A DNA stretch of 64,000 bases, taken from assembly GCF_009930815.1 (NCBI RefSeq), contig NZ_CP022222.1, positions 5,374,501-5,438,500 of the forward strand, read 5' to 3'. Under the pieces are notes generated by a model that saw nothing but the letters and a program-made list of their open reading frames with translations, was not told where the DNA came from and did no database searches. This DNA comes from Bradyrhizobium sp. CCBAU 051011. GTDB taxonomy: Bacteria; Pseudomonadota; Alphaproteobacteria; Rhizobiales; Xanthobacteraceae. This document shows positions 27,876 to 36,659 of this stretch, piece after piece. Position 1 is the first letter of the stretch. Each line of letters begins with the position of its first letter. A program made the position numbers and the translations under genes.

Positions 27876-29330
27876 CCCGTGTCAGATTGTAGGCCAGGAT
27901 CGAGAGCGCCATCTCGGCGGCTACTTTTGGAAGCGTTTTGGTAAGGAAGTGTGTCGCCCCCATGCGGGCCTTCATCGTGCCGAACGGATGCTCGACCGTC
28001 TCCCGACGCTGGCGCATGGCTTGTGGATTTGCATCAAGGCGCTGCTGCACGGCCTCGAGCAGATGCTCATGCTCCCATCGTGGAATCCGCCGCTCTGGTC
28101 CTGTCGTGCACTGCGATTTAAGCGAACAATCTTGACAGGCTGTGGTCCGGTAGCGCCGTAGCCGCTTGCCGTCTTCCTCGCTCGTAAAGCGATATGGCAG
28201 TTGCTCCCCAGCTGGACAGCGATAGGCGTCCTCCTCTGGCAAATAGACAAAGTCCTGCTTGCCGAAGCGGCCATCTGACTTGGCGCCCGAGGTCTGCGGC
28301 TTGGGCAGAGTTACAGTGATGCCGGCCTCGTGGCACGCGAGGATCTCCAGGCTGCTGAAGTAGCCGCGATCGGCAACGGCCTCAAGCGTCTCGGTCTTAA
28401 GAACAGCCTTCGCCTGCTTGGCCATTTTGGCCAGTTGAGCCCGATCTGAGCCGCTGTTCGTGACCTCATGCGTCACAATCAGATGGTGCTCGGTATCCAC
28501 GGCGACCTGCACATTGTAGCCGACAACGCCGGAACCACGGCCGCTCGTCGCCATCGATCGGCTGTCGGGATCGGTCAGTGAGATTTGCTGGTCGGGCGAC
28601 GCGAGCATCTGCTTCTCGTAGACGGCAAGCTTGCCCATTTCCGCCTTCAGCTTCGTCAGTTTCTCGGTGAGCCTTGTTACTTTCTCCGCCAGCGCCTCCG
28701 TCGGTTCCTGTCGATCGGCGGTATCAAGTTGGCTCAAATAGCGCGCGACGCTCTCCTCCAGCTGGGCGCGCCGCCGCTCCACTTTCGCCCGTGTGAAGTT
28801 CTTGTCCCGGTTGTTCACGGCCTTGAACTTACTGCCATCGATGGCGACGCTCGCCGTCGCGAGAAGGCCCATCTCACGGCAGAGTTCGACGAAGCGAGCA
28901 CATACCTTGCGCAATGCCAGGCCATTGTCTTTGCGGAAGTCCGCGATCGTCTTGTGATCGGGAGCGAGCCGGCCCAATAGCCACATGACCTCGACATTGC
29001 GTCCGGCCTCGCGCTCCAGCCGCCGGCTCGACTGCACTCGGTTCAGATAGCCATAGATGTACAGCTTCAGCAGAACCGAGGGATGGTACGACGGTCGACC
29101 AGTTGCCGCTGGCTCAACCCCCTCGAAGCTCATCTCGGCCAAGTCGAGCGCACCGACAAACACATCGATCACCCGAACAGGATTACTCTCGTCAATGAAA
29201 TCATCGAGGCATTCGGGCAACAGCGTCCATTGCCCACGATCCGCCTCTTCAACGAAGCGCCTCATCAATTCCCCCGCAGAATCACGAGGGAATCATACCA
29301 GCGGCACAGCGTTTTCACACAGCCAGGGTC
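27762..29330 (-). mobile_element. complete IS1182-family insertion sequence
   Basis: Terminal repeats GGTCTTGGCCGTGTAAAAAC (27762-27781) and GTTTTCACACAGCCAGGGTC (29311-29330) match at 15 of 20 positions and bound one intact transposase gene. No clear target duplication was found. The left end lies in the 3' part of the desaturase gene, and the right end abuts a short copy of the dispersed repeat before the IS30 element. Confidence 0.85.
27826..29265 (-). CDS. IS1182-family transposase
   Basis: The 479-residue transposase has the N-terminal region typical of IS1182 (LLPECLDDFIDESNPVRVID, YHPSVLLKLYIYGY), a DDE core with VAIDGSKFKAVN and AVADRGYFSS, and the C-terminal zinc-like Cys set (CPAGEQ, CQDCSLKSQC). 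The gene is uninterrupted. The ATG at 29265 follows GGGGGAA; a TTG lies one codon upstream. The truncated element at 18257 is derived from the same family. Confidence 0.92.
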   Translation of the reverse strand: MRRFVEEADRGQWTLLPECLDDFIDESNPVRVIDVFVGALDLAEMSFEGVEPAATGRPSYHPSVLLKLYIYGYLNRVQSSRRLEREAGRNVEVMWLLGRLAPDHKTIADFRKDNGLALRKVCARFVELCREMGLLATASVAIDGSKFKAVNNRDKNFTRAKVERRRAQLEESVARYLSQLDTADRQEPTEALAEKVTRLTEKLTKLKAEMGKLAVYEKQMLASPDQQISLTDPDSRSMATSGRGSGVVGYNVQVAVDTEHHLIVTHEVTNSGSDRAQLAKMAKQAKAVLKTETLEAVADRGYFSSLEILACHEAGITVTLPKPQTSGAKSDGRFGKQDFVYLPEEDAYRCPAGEQLPYRFTSEEDGKRLRRYRTTACQDCSLKSQCTTGPERRIPRWEHEHLLEAVQQRLDANPQAMRQRRETVEHPFGTMKARMGATHFLTKTLPKVAAEMALSILAYNLTRVMNIVGTKPLMAAIVA

Positions 29331-29379
29331 ATTCGCGTCGATTTTGGCACGTCTGCCGGATGTCCGGTTACGGGGTGCC

Positions 29380-30597
29380 GGCTCAACCGGTCGACGCAAC
29401 ACAGGCGTTAAATCTCTCTGCTGGTGTTTCAAATTGCAAGGTCTCACGTGGTCGTTCGTTTAGCTGACGAGCCACTTTGTTCAGATGGGCTTGCGAGTGC
29501 ACCGACAAGTCGGTGCCCTTCGGGAAGTATTGTCGCAGCAGGCCATTGGTGTTCTCGTTCGACCCGCGCTGCCACGGGCTTTGCGGATCGCAAAAATAGA
29601 CGTCGATTTTGCTCGCCAACGTAAAGCGACGATGATCCGTAAGTTCCTTGCCCCGGTCCCAGGTCAGGGATTTATATAGCTCCTTTGGTAGCTTCTTCGC
29701 CTGCTTGATGAGCGCGGAGACCACTGTCTGGGTGTCCTTGCCTGCCACCTTGGCCAACATCACGTAACGGGTATGACGCTCGACCAAGGTCGCGATGTAG
29801 GTGTTGTTCGGCCCGGACAGGAGATCGCCTTCCCAATGACCAGGCACCGCCCGATCTTCAACCGCCGCCGGTCGCTGACGGATTGAGACGATATCCTTGA
29901 TATGCCCCCGTTTATCGCCATTCGGGTCAACCGGCCTGGAGCGACGCATCAAGCGCTTCGATCGAAGATGGCTAAGCAGCTCTTTCTTGAGCACGCCGCG
30001 CGCTTGGACAAACAGGCTGCGATAGATGGTCTCGTGTGACACCTGATTACACTCGTCTTCAGGATGCGTTCTCTTCAGCCAGCCGGCTATCTGCTCGGGT
30101 GACCAATCCAATCTGAGCTTCCCTGCCACCGCCTGCCGAAGCCGCGGATTGGTCGCTAACTTACAACATTTTGGACGACGAGATCGCGCCCAGGCGTTCT
30201 CGTCCGCAAGTGTCGCTCGGTAGCGATCATAGCCGCCATTGCGACTCATTTCCCGGCTCACCGTCGAGGGTGAGCGGCCAAGCAGTTTGGCGATCGACCG
30301 TGCTGATTGATGTGCCGTAACGCCTCTGGAAATCACCTCGCGTTCCGCGAGCGTCAACGCCAGCCTGGAGCGACGCCGCTCCGCAGGACGAATTCCACCA
30401 TGCGGAGCTACCAAAAAATAGATCGACGATGATTGCTTACCAAAAGCTCGTCCAATCGCCTTCAGCGACTCCCCACGCTTCCAGCGATCCCATAACTCCG
30501 TCTTCTCTGCCGCAGTAAAACCTCTATGAAACCTTCGTTCCATCCCACACTCCATCTTTTCCCTCTAAGATAAAGTGTTGCGGCGACCGGTTGAGAC
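29380..30597 (-). mobile_element. IS30-family insertion sequence
   Basis: Imperfect terminal repeats of about 23 bp (reading GTGTTGCG-CGACCGGTTGAG inward from each side) bound one transposase. It lies about 50 bases from the IS1182 element and immediately upstream of a 5'-truncated gene, which it or an earlier rearrangement may have cut. Confidence 0.85.
29383..30555 (-). CDS. IS30-family transposase
   Basis: The 390-residue protein has an N-terminal helix-turn-helix (LLGRSPSTVSREMSRNGG) and the IS30 DDE catalytic core: HWEGDLL, TWDRGKELTDH and SNENTNGLLRQYFP. It is apparently intact. A GAGGG ribosome site lies five bases before the ATG; a second ATG four codons later is possible. Confidence 0.93.
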   Translation of the reverse strand: MECGMERRFHRGFTAAEKTELWDRWKRGESLKAIGRAFGKQSSSIYFLVAPHGGIRPAERRRSRLALTLAEREVISRGVTAHQSARSIAKLLGRSPSTVSREMSRNGGYDRYRATLADENAWARSRRPKCCKLATNPRLRQAVAGKLRLDWSPEQIAGWLKRTHPEDECNQVSHETIYRSLFVQARGVLKKELLSHLRSKRLMRRSRPVDPNGDKRGHIKDIVSIRQRPAAVEDRAVPGHWEGDLLSGPNNTYIATLVERHTRYVMLAKVAGKDTQTVVSALIKQAKKLPKELYKSLTWDRGKELTDHRRFTLASKIDVYFCDPQSPWQRGSNENTNGLLRQYFPKGTDLSVHSQAHLNKVARQLNERPRETLQFETPAERFNACVASTG

Positions 30598-30699
30598 CAC
30601 CGGGTAATCTCGGAAGCTCCGGTTGTCCGATTTTGCCGGTTGAAGGCATCTGTTTGGCCGTGATTCAAGCGACCAAACGGGAACCTCGAATCATGCGGT

Positions 30700-31008
30700 A
30701 TGAACTCGCGCCTCCTGGCCGATCTCGCGGTGGTCTGGGAGGAGCACGGGGTGAGCGTGTTGCAACGCCTGGCTGTCACTGATCCAGGCAAGCTGGCGCA
30801 GATCGCCTACGGGCTATTGCCTCGCGACGTCTTCATCAGCGTTGAACAGCGAACGCCGGGCAACCTCGATGCCGATGAGTGGCAGATCCTCCGCAGGGTG
30901 ATTGATCTCATCAAGCAGAACGCCAACGGCGCCGAGCTTGGACCGGTGTTGCAGACCATCGAGGATGCGTTGCGGGCCGACCAGGCCAAGATGATCGAGG
31001 CGGAGTGA
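30700..31008 (+). CDS. hypothetical protein, probably 5'-truncated phage-type gene
   Basis: The 102-residue frame begins LLADLAVVWEEHGVSVLQRLAVTDPGKLAQIAYGLLPRD in outline. It resembles the C-terminal helical region of phage-associated proteins in which a chain ends with a block about residues given as DPxxxLxxxAxLLP. It starts just after the IS30 end without a convincing ribosome site, so the 5' part may be lost. Its last 30 codons are repeated downstream at 31128. Confidence 0.5.
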   Translation: MNSRLLADLAVVWEEHGVSVLQRLAVTDPGKLAQIAYGLLPRDVFISVEQRTPGNLDADEWQILRRVIDLIKQNANGAELGPVLQTIEDALRADQAKMIEAE

Positions 31009-31127
31009 GTGGGGCCGCCGGAGGGGGCTATCCAGCGGCGACCCCTGCCGACCGCTTGGTGAAATGCTGGTGCGGCCGACCTGATTCAAGTTACGCCCGG
31101 CCGGTCATGTTCCAATTCATCAAGCAC

Positions 31128-31217
31128 AACGCGAACGGCGCCGAGCTGGGGCCTGTGCTGGAGACGATCGAGAATGCATTGCGTGCTGACCAGGCCAAGC
31201 TGATCGAGGCTGAATGA
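31128..31217 (+). repeat. partial tandem duplicate of the preceding gene's 3' end
   Basis: The 90 bases ending in TGA at 31217 repeat 30919-31008 with about 15 mismatches, mostly third-position. Translations NANGAELGPVLETIENALRA and NANGAELGPVLQTIEDALRA are nearly identical, so the duplication passed through selection on protein sequence or came from a related gene. Confidence 0.75.
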
Positions 31218-31481
31218 CCGCTTGGGGCCGCCGGTGGGCTATCCACCGAACGGCCACAGCCTGTCGCTTGCTCCTCGGGTGAGGTCGGCGACCGACGCGG
31301 TTCAACGTGACGAGGCAAGCCGCGTTCCAAACGGAAACGCCGCCCAGCGGCAATGATTGCTGGTGCGGCGTTGGCATTCCCGAGGTCGGACACTGAAATT
31401 CCGGCAGGGAACAAGTAGCAAGCGCTATGCCATCTTTTGTGACGCGTAATGGGGCGTTCGGCTCACCTGCGCGATTTTTTT
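31218..31481. other. short intergenic stretch
   Basis: No gene or repeat recognised. Confidence 0.4.
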
Positions 31482-31838
31482 CTAGGCCGCCCTTCTGGAG
31501 GTGCCACCTTCTCTGACATCGCTCGTGATCTCGCCGACAAGTTCCTTGCCGCGATAGACCTGCACCCTTTCGTCGGGCGCGATTGGCCACGCGTTGCCGC
31601 CATACAATCGGACTGCATCGGCGGTCCGGATTTCCACGGTCCGCTCGCAGCGGCGGCAGGAGATGCGCAGCACGTGGTGCTGAAATTCCGAAAGACGTCT
31701 CAGCCGTATCTGGTCCCCGGTCGCGCCGGCGCGAGGGTCTTTGAGGACCGATTCCCAGTATTCGGCCGGGAGGGGCGCATCCGGAGCCGCAGCGGAGGGG
31801 CCCGGCCTACGGACGGCTTCAGCGGCCAGCTTTTCCAT
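31482..31838 (-). CDS. hypothetical protein with CxxC motif
   Basis: The 118-residue frame contains FQHHVLRISCRRCERTVEI followed by RTADAVRLYGGNA. This resembles small conserved proteins of Bradyrhizobium in which a CxxC element precedes an ADAVRLYG motif. The C-terminal third does not fit that pattern and may be divergent or frameshifted. Function unknown. Confidence 0.45.
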   Translation of the reverse strand: MEKLAAEAVRRPGPSAAAPDAPLPAEYWESVLKDPRAGATGDQIRLRRLSEFQHHVLRISCRRCERTVEIRTADAVRLYGGNAWPIAPDERVQVYRGKELVGEITSDVREGGTSRRAA

Positions 31839-32030
31839 CTGCTTTTGGGGTCGGCATGCGCCAGCTCGCGGGTAGGTCGGTCATTCCGGATTAGAACATA
31901 AAGAGAACAAAAGTCGAGTCCGCTCCCGCCCGTGCCGCGAAAAAATCATCCTATTGGAAGGGGCGCGGTGTCGGAACCAAGCCGGGCCATTCGTCTTGAA
32001 TCCAGCATCAGTATTGGAGTTCCCCCCGTC

Positions 32031-32963
32031 ATGGCACCCCGCGCTAACTGGAAAGGCTTCCTGCGTCTTTCCCTCGTCACCTGTCCAGTAGCGCTCTATC
32101 CGGCCACGTCGGAATCCGAAAAAGTCTCCTTCAATCAGCTCAACCGGAAGACCGGCCATCGCATCAAGTACGCCAAAGTCGATGCCGACACCGGCGAGGA
32201 GGTCGCCAACGAGGACATCGTCAAGGGCTACAAAGTCGACACCGACACCTTCATCGAGGTGACCAAGGAGGAGCTTGAGAACGTGGCGCTGGAATCGACG
32301 CGAACTATCGAGATCGACGAGTTCGTCGACCGGAGCGAGATCGATCCGCGATATCTCATCCGCCCCTATTACCTGCGTCCCGATGGCAAGGTCGGGCACG
32401 ACGCCTTCGCTGTCATCCGCGAGACTATCCGCGAGATGAACAAGGTCGCAATCGGTCGTGTGGTGCTGACCAATCGCGAGCACATCATCGCGCTGGAGCC
32501 GCTCGACAAGGGGCTGATGGGGACGCTGCTGCGTTATCCCTACGAAGTCCGCTCCGCGGATGAGTATTTCGACGATATCCAGGATGTCAAAGTCACCAAG
32601 GACATGCTCGACCTCGCCAAGCACATCGTCAATCAAAAGGCGGGTCACTTCGAGCCGGATAAGTTTGAAGACCAGTATGAAACCGCCCTCATCGATCTCA
32701 TCAACCAGAAGCGCGCCGGCAAACCCATCACCACGAAAGCGCGTCCGCGCGGTGAGAACGTGGTCGACCTGATGGACGCGCTGCGCAAGAGCATCGGAGG
32801 AGGCGCGGCGGCATCGACAGAGACGCCGAAGAAGCCAGCCAAGAAGGCGCGCAAGGCGGCGCCCGGCCAGAAGGAAATGCTAATGCCGATCGCCGGCAAG
32901 AAACCGGCCAAGGAGGCCGCGGCCAAGAAGCCGGCGGCCAGACCGCAGCGGAAGTCAGCCTAG
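32031..32963 (+). CDS. ku: Ku protein of bacterial non-homologous end joining
   Basis: A 310-residue Ku homologue with the core beta-barrel (WKGFLRLSLVTCPVALYPA, IEIDEFVDRSEIDPRYL, YYLRPDGKVGHDAFAVIRE) and a Lys/Ala/Pro-rich C-terminal tail (KKPAKKARKAAP and similar). Such tails bind DNA and recruit LigD. Ku forms a homodimer around DNA ends. The start MAPRANWKG is the family start; the frame is open upstream without reason to extend. Ligase genes lie 22 kb away rather than next door. Confidence 0.95.
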   Translation: MAPRANWKGFLRLSLVTCPVALYPATSESEKVSFNQLNRKTGHRIKYAKVDADTGEEVANEDIVKGYKVDTDTFIEVTKEELENVALESTRTIEIDEFVDRSEIDPRYLIRPYYLRPDGKVGHDAFAVIRETIREMNKVAIGRVVLTNREHIIALEPLDKGLMGTLLRYPYEVRSADEYFDDIQDVKVTKDMLDLAKHIVNQKAGHFEPDKFEDQYETALIDLINQKRAGKPITTKARPRGENVVDLMDALRKSIGGGAAASTETPKKPAKKARKAAPGQKEMLMPIAGKKPAKEAAAKKPAARPQRKSA

Positions 32964-33360
32964 CGTGTCGTGAAGCCAGACTGGCGTTGCTTCGTCGTCC
33001 GCGTCAGGCTATGGCGGATGGCGAATCCCGGTCTCGACGAGGTGAAGTGAGCCGATCTCGTCGGTCAGCTGATGGCAGCCCCGAGCCCAAGGACGAACGT
33101 CGGCTGCTCGCCTCTGGCTGCGGCATCACGGCAGTCGTTCGTCGCCCGACGCCCGATGGCTTTCGGAGGCGCCCCGCATGGGTGCTGCCCAATCCTGGCG
33201 GCCTCAATCGAGGCTCAGCCTCGATGCACGCGTCCAGGCGTATTCGGCATTCCGCGTCGAGATTCGAGCATCGCCCCGATCTTGGCCAGTTCGAGGACCG
33301 CTCACGCCTCGACCGCTCGGCGGCCGCTGCATCGTCCTCACGGACAGCCGGTCCCCAGGC
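32964..33360. other. intergenic stretch between Ku and DUF1993 genes
   Basis: All frames are open because of high GC, but none shows domain-like sequence. No operator palindrome was seen here. Confidence 0.45.
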
Positions 33361-33867
33361 TTAGGCATCGACGAAATTGACCGCTCCAAGAAAGTCCATC
33401 TTGCCGACGTCGACGCCGCTGTTGCGAAGGATCGCGTACACCATCACAATGTGGAAGTAGACATTCGGAATCGTCATCTGCAGCAGGTAGTCCTTGCCGC
33501 CCAGGACCTTTCCGGGCGCCCACGACAGGCTGACTTTCCGGCCTGCCGCGCCCTGATACTGCTCTTGAGGAACGCTTTGAGCGAAGTCGACCGTCTTGCG
33601 GATGCGCGCGCGCAGCTCTTCCACCGTCTTCTCATTGTCTTCGTGCTCGGGCGGCCTCTGTCCCGACAGCCAGGCGGCCCCGGCCTTAACGTAGTCGCAA
33701 GCGCTCTGGACCTGATAGATCAGCGGCTTCATGTCCGGCGCCAGTCGGCCATTCAATATGGAGTCGACATCCACGTTTTTCGCTTCGGCGAAAGCTATGG
33801 TTTTATTGAGCCAGCCCTCGACAAGCTTCAAGGACTGCGTGCATTGCGATATCGCTTCATAATACAT
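33361..33867 (-). CDS. DUF1993 family protein
   Basis: A 168-residue helical protein matching DUF1993: an N-terminal SLKLVEGWLNKTIAFAEAK helix, LAPDMKPLIYQVQSACDYVK, and a C-terminal YFHIVMVYAILRNSGVDVGK. The family belongs to the DinB-like four-helix superfamily and has no assigned reaction. The ATG has an AGGAGAGG site. It lies 67 bases downstream of the PEP-mutase-like gene in the same direction and probably shares its operator-controlled promoter. Confidence 0.85.
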   Translation of the reverse strand: MYYEAISQCTQSLKLVEGWLNKTIAFAEAKNVDVDSILNGRLAPDMKPLIYQVQSACDYVKAGAAWLSGQRPPEHEDNEKTVEELRARIRKTVDFAQSVPQEQYQGAAGRKVSLSWAPGKVLGGKDYLLQMTIPNVYFHIVMVYAILRNSGVDVGKMDFLGAVNFVDA

Positions 33868-33934
33868 CGTCTGATCCTCTCCTGAATTGTGGGCCTCCAC
33901 GACCGTGGTGCAAGCCGCGTCGCGTGGGTTTTCC

Positions 33935-34693
33935 TTACCGCGTATCGCGATGAAAGACTTTGGCCGCCTTCTTCTGCAGCGCTTCCATTGCCTCGGCATA
34001 CGGAATCGGCCCGTAGCTCACACGAGCGACGCCCAGCCTCGCTAGTTTGTCATTAGACGGCACGCCTTCCATCACCATGACATTGACCGGCAGCGTCGCT
34101 TCGCTCGCGATCCGCTTGATCTGATCGGCGTCCGTCAGGCCGGGAATGAAGAAGCCGGACGCGCCGGCGGCCGCATAGGCCCTCTCCCGCTGCAGGGCCT
34201 CTTCGACATCGGCGCTGTTCCCGAGGAAGACGTCGGTTCGAGCGTTGATGAAGAACGGGATGCTCTTGTGCTCGGCCGCGCGACGAATTGCGGCGATGCG
34301 CTTGGCCTGCCGGTCGATGTCGTAAAGGCCTTTGCCCTTCACTACGCGGTCCTCGAAGTTGATGCCGATTACGCCTAGGTCGAGAAGCTTCGAGATATTG
34401 GATGCGAGCTTGTGATCGTCGTCGCTGTAGCCGCCTTCGAAGTCCACGGTGACTGGCACATTGACGCTTGAAGCGATCTTGCTGGCGACCTGTTCGGCAA
34501 TCGCGATCGGAAGATCTTCGCCGTCATCGTATCCTTGCGCGGCCGCGACAGACCAGCTGCTCGTCGCGATCGACTTCGCTCCTGCCTCGACGATCGCTTT
34601 GGCGCTGCCCGCATCCCAGGCATTGTACAGAATTACCGGATTCCCTTTGACGTGAAGGGCGGCAAACTCCTTGGCTTTCTTTGCTTGGTTCAC
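33935..34693 (-). CDS. isocitrate lyase/PEP mutase family protein
   Basis: A 252-residue single-domain TIM-barrel protein of the PEP mutase/isocitrate lyase superfamily. Visible elements are LYNAWDAGSAKAI, VTVDFEGGYSDDD (metal/substrate loop), GINFEDRV and INARTDVFL. Members of this subgroup cleave or form C-C or C-P bonds next to carboxylates; the substrate is not predictable. The start is GTG with an AGGAG site. Palindromic operators lie 104-176 bases upstream. DUF1993 follows in the same operon. Confidence 0.85.
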   Translation of the reverse strand: MNQAKKAKEFAALHVKGNPVILYNAWDAGSAKAIVEAGAKSIATSSWSVAAAQGYDDGEDLPIAIAEQVASKIASSVNVPVTVDFEGGYSDDDHKLASNISKLLDLGVIGINFEDRVVKGKGLYDIDRQAKRIAAIRRAAEHKSIPFFINARTDVFLGNSADVEEALQRERAYAAAGASGFFIPGLTDADQIKRIASEATLPVNVMVMEGVPSNDKLARLGVARVSYGPIPYAEAMEALQKKAAKVFHRDTR

Positions 34694-34796
34694 TGTGGTT
34701 CTCCTGTCCTAGACTCGCGAACACGCGCAGGCGGCGCGCCTCATGCGCCGTGGCACACCGGATTCGCCTTTACCGAACCATGCCGGGTGCTTGGCT

Positions 34797-34810
34797 ATCT
34801 ATCGATAGAT
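34797..34810. promoter_or_regulatory. TetR-type operator, CTATCGATAG family (PEP-mutase promoter)
   Basis: ATCTATCGATAGAT is a perfect 14-bp palindrome, 104 bases upstream of the PEP-mutase-like start. It shares the core of at least ten other sites in the island. Confidence 0.75.
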
Positions 34811-34851
34811 TGCTAGTGTGATGGTTACGGGCGGACGGTGCCGCTGTCAAT

Positions 34852-34869
34852 CTCTATCTACTGATAGAG
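34852..34869. promoter_or_regulatory. degenerate operator of the same family
   Basis: CTCTATC-TACT-GATAGAG keeps both half-sites (CTATC and GATAG) but the centre differs from TATC. It is the second site of a pair, 42 bases further upstream. Confidence 0.55.
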
Positions 34870-35129
34870 CAGCCCCGTGGCCGGTCTTCCAGATCCGCCG
34901 GCCTTGAGCGAGACAATCGACCGATTACGCACCTGCGGTGAAGCTTTCACGAAACCGCCGGTGCGGTCCTCGAGGACCACGCCTCCACGCGTGTCGCATA
35001 GGGTGTCACCTCCTGGCTCATTGTCCGCGCAGACGAAGGGACCTTGGTTCGTTGAGGCGCTCGTCGCCGGTGATGACTATCCGCACAGGCTTGGCCTGCG
35101 CTCGCGAAGAGCAGGGGCGCCTGGGCGTG

Positions 35130-35969
35130 CTAACGGTCGAAATCGCTGGCGTCGTGACGCTCCTGCAACGAGCCTGGCCAGTCATTCTCCTTGCGGTTCA
35201 CGAGCCGCCCGCGCTGGACAGCCGTACGTTTCGCGATCGCCGCTGCCCAACGTTCTACGTTTGGATACTCGTGCGTGCTCAGGAATTCGCGCACGTCGTT
35301 GGCCCAGCCGAGGACCAGCGCTCCGTACCAGGGGAAGATGGCGATATCGGCAATCGTGTATTCATTTCCGCTAATGAAGATGCGGTCTGCGAGACGGCGA
35401 TTGAGCACGTCGAGTTGGCGCTTTACTTCCATGGTGTAGCGGTCGATGGCGTACTCAATCTTGACAGGCGCGTATCGGTAAAAGTGAGCGAAGCCGCCGC
35501 CAAGATAAGGCGCACTTCCCATTTGCCAGATGAGCCAGTTCAGGGTTTCAGATCGACCCCGCGTGTCGTCGGGCAAAAAGCGTCCGAATTTCTCGGCAAG
35601 ATACAGCAGGATCGCGCCCGACTCGAACAGGTGGACGGGCTTCTCGATACTGCGGTCGACCAGCGCCGGGATCTTCGAGTTCGGATTGACTTCGACAAAG
35701 CCCGATCCGAACTGGTCGCCCTTCATGATGTCGATCAGCCAGGCGTCGTATTCTGCCCCGGTCTCGCCGACCGCAAGGAGCTCTTCCAGTAGGACCGTGA
35801 CCTTGATGCCGTTCCAGGTGCCTTGCGAGTAGAGTTGCAATGGATGCCGACCAACCGGCAGATCTCTTTCATGTGTCGCACCGGCGACGGGACGATTGAT
35901 CGAGGCAAAAACCCCGCCGCTGACTTTGTTTGTCCAAACTTTGGGTGGGGTGTAGTTGTCAGCACTCAT
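35130..35969 (-). CDS. yghU: YghU-type glutathione transferase/disulfide-bond oxidoreductase
   Basis: A 279-residue protein of the nu-class glutathione transferase family. It has an extended N-terminus (YTPPKVWTNKVSGGVFASINRPVAGATHE), a thioredoxin fold with LYSQGTWNGIKVTVLLEEL, the NPNSKIPALVD glutathione loop and a helical C-terminal domain. YghU-type enzymes reduce organic hydroperoxides and disulfides with two bound glutathiones. In this island it would fit electrophile defence. It reads away from the TetR1/ABM genes and has no own operator within 150 bases. Confidence 0.9.
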   Translation of the reverse strand: MSADNYTPPKVWTNKVSGGVFASINRPVAGATHERDLPVGRHPLQLYSQGTWNGIKVTVLLEELLAVGETGAEYDAWLIDIMKGDQFGSGFVEVNPNSKIPALVDRSIEKPVHLFESGAILLYLAEKFGRFLPDDTRGRSETLNWLIWQMGSAPYLGGGFAHFYRYAPVKIEYAIDRYTMEVKRQLDVLNRRLADRIFISGNEYTIADIAIFPWYGALVLGWANDVREFLSTHEYPNVERWAAAIAKRTAVQRGRLVNRKENDWPGSLQERHDASDFDR

Positions 35970-36260
35970 CGGCCGCTCCGTCTAATTCTCGCGCAACGCA
36001 GGATTCTAGCGCGCCGGGCAGCGGCAACGTTTCGGCGCTGATCGAACTATGCCGCGTGCGATCATAAGACCCGGCTCACGCTTTCGTCGTCTTCTCCGTG
36101 AGCAGCAAGGCCGCGATCACACCATGTGTGGCTGCCAAGGCTGTTCGCACAATCAACATTCTTGAACATTTTGCAGAAGAAAATACAAAATGGCCTGTTC
36201 GCGTCCGGTGGGCATCAAAGCCGCCGGCTCCTCGATCCGTCACTTGGCGACGCCCGACGG

Positions 36261-36557
36261 CTACCCATCAACCAAGATCCTGTACGGCACACGTTCTCTG
36301 CTCTCGAGCAATGGCACCGCGCGTTGGAGGACCAGCTCTTTGAAATGCGGTGTCGCCTGGTGATCGGCGAAGTCCTTTTCCTCACCATAGTGTTCGTACA
36401 AGAGAAACTCGTTCGGCCGCTCGACAGACTGGTGCGCAATGAAGCTTCGGCAGCCGGGCTCGGCACGGCAATGCGGTACGAACTCCTGCAGAATGTTCTC
36501 GATTTCGCTTTGATATTCCTTTCTTGCCACCCAGCGCGCCACAACAATATAACTCAT
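36261..36557 (-). CDS. ABM-family quinol monooxygenase-like protein
   Basis: A 98-residue antibiotic-biosynthesis-monooxygenase-fold protein: MSYIVVARWVARKEYQSEIEN, CRSFIAHQSVERPNEFLLYEHYG, and ATPHFKELV at the C-terminus. It resembles YgiN-type quinol monooxygenases, cofactor-free dimers that act on quinols. It lies 102 bases downstream of tetR1 in the same direction. Confidence 0.82.
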   Translation of the reverse strand: MSYIVVARWVARKEYQSEIENILQEFVPHCRAEPGCRSFIAHQSVERPNEFLLYEHYGEEKDFADHQATPHFKELVLQRAVPLLESRERVPYRILVDG

Positions 36558-36659
36558 TTATTCGATCCTCCCGGCTTCGCCGTCTTGCCTGCAACCCACA
36601 CCGGTTTCGCGCGCCGCAAGGTCCTTCACCCAATCAGTTTTCGCCGCATTGCTTTTACT

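Noticed and set aside
28585..28980. plus-strand frame inside the IS1182 element
   Set aside because: Antisense shadow of the transposase.
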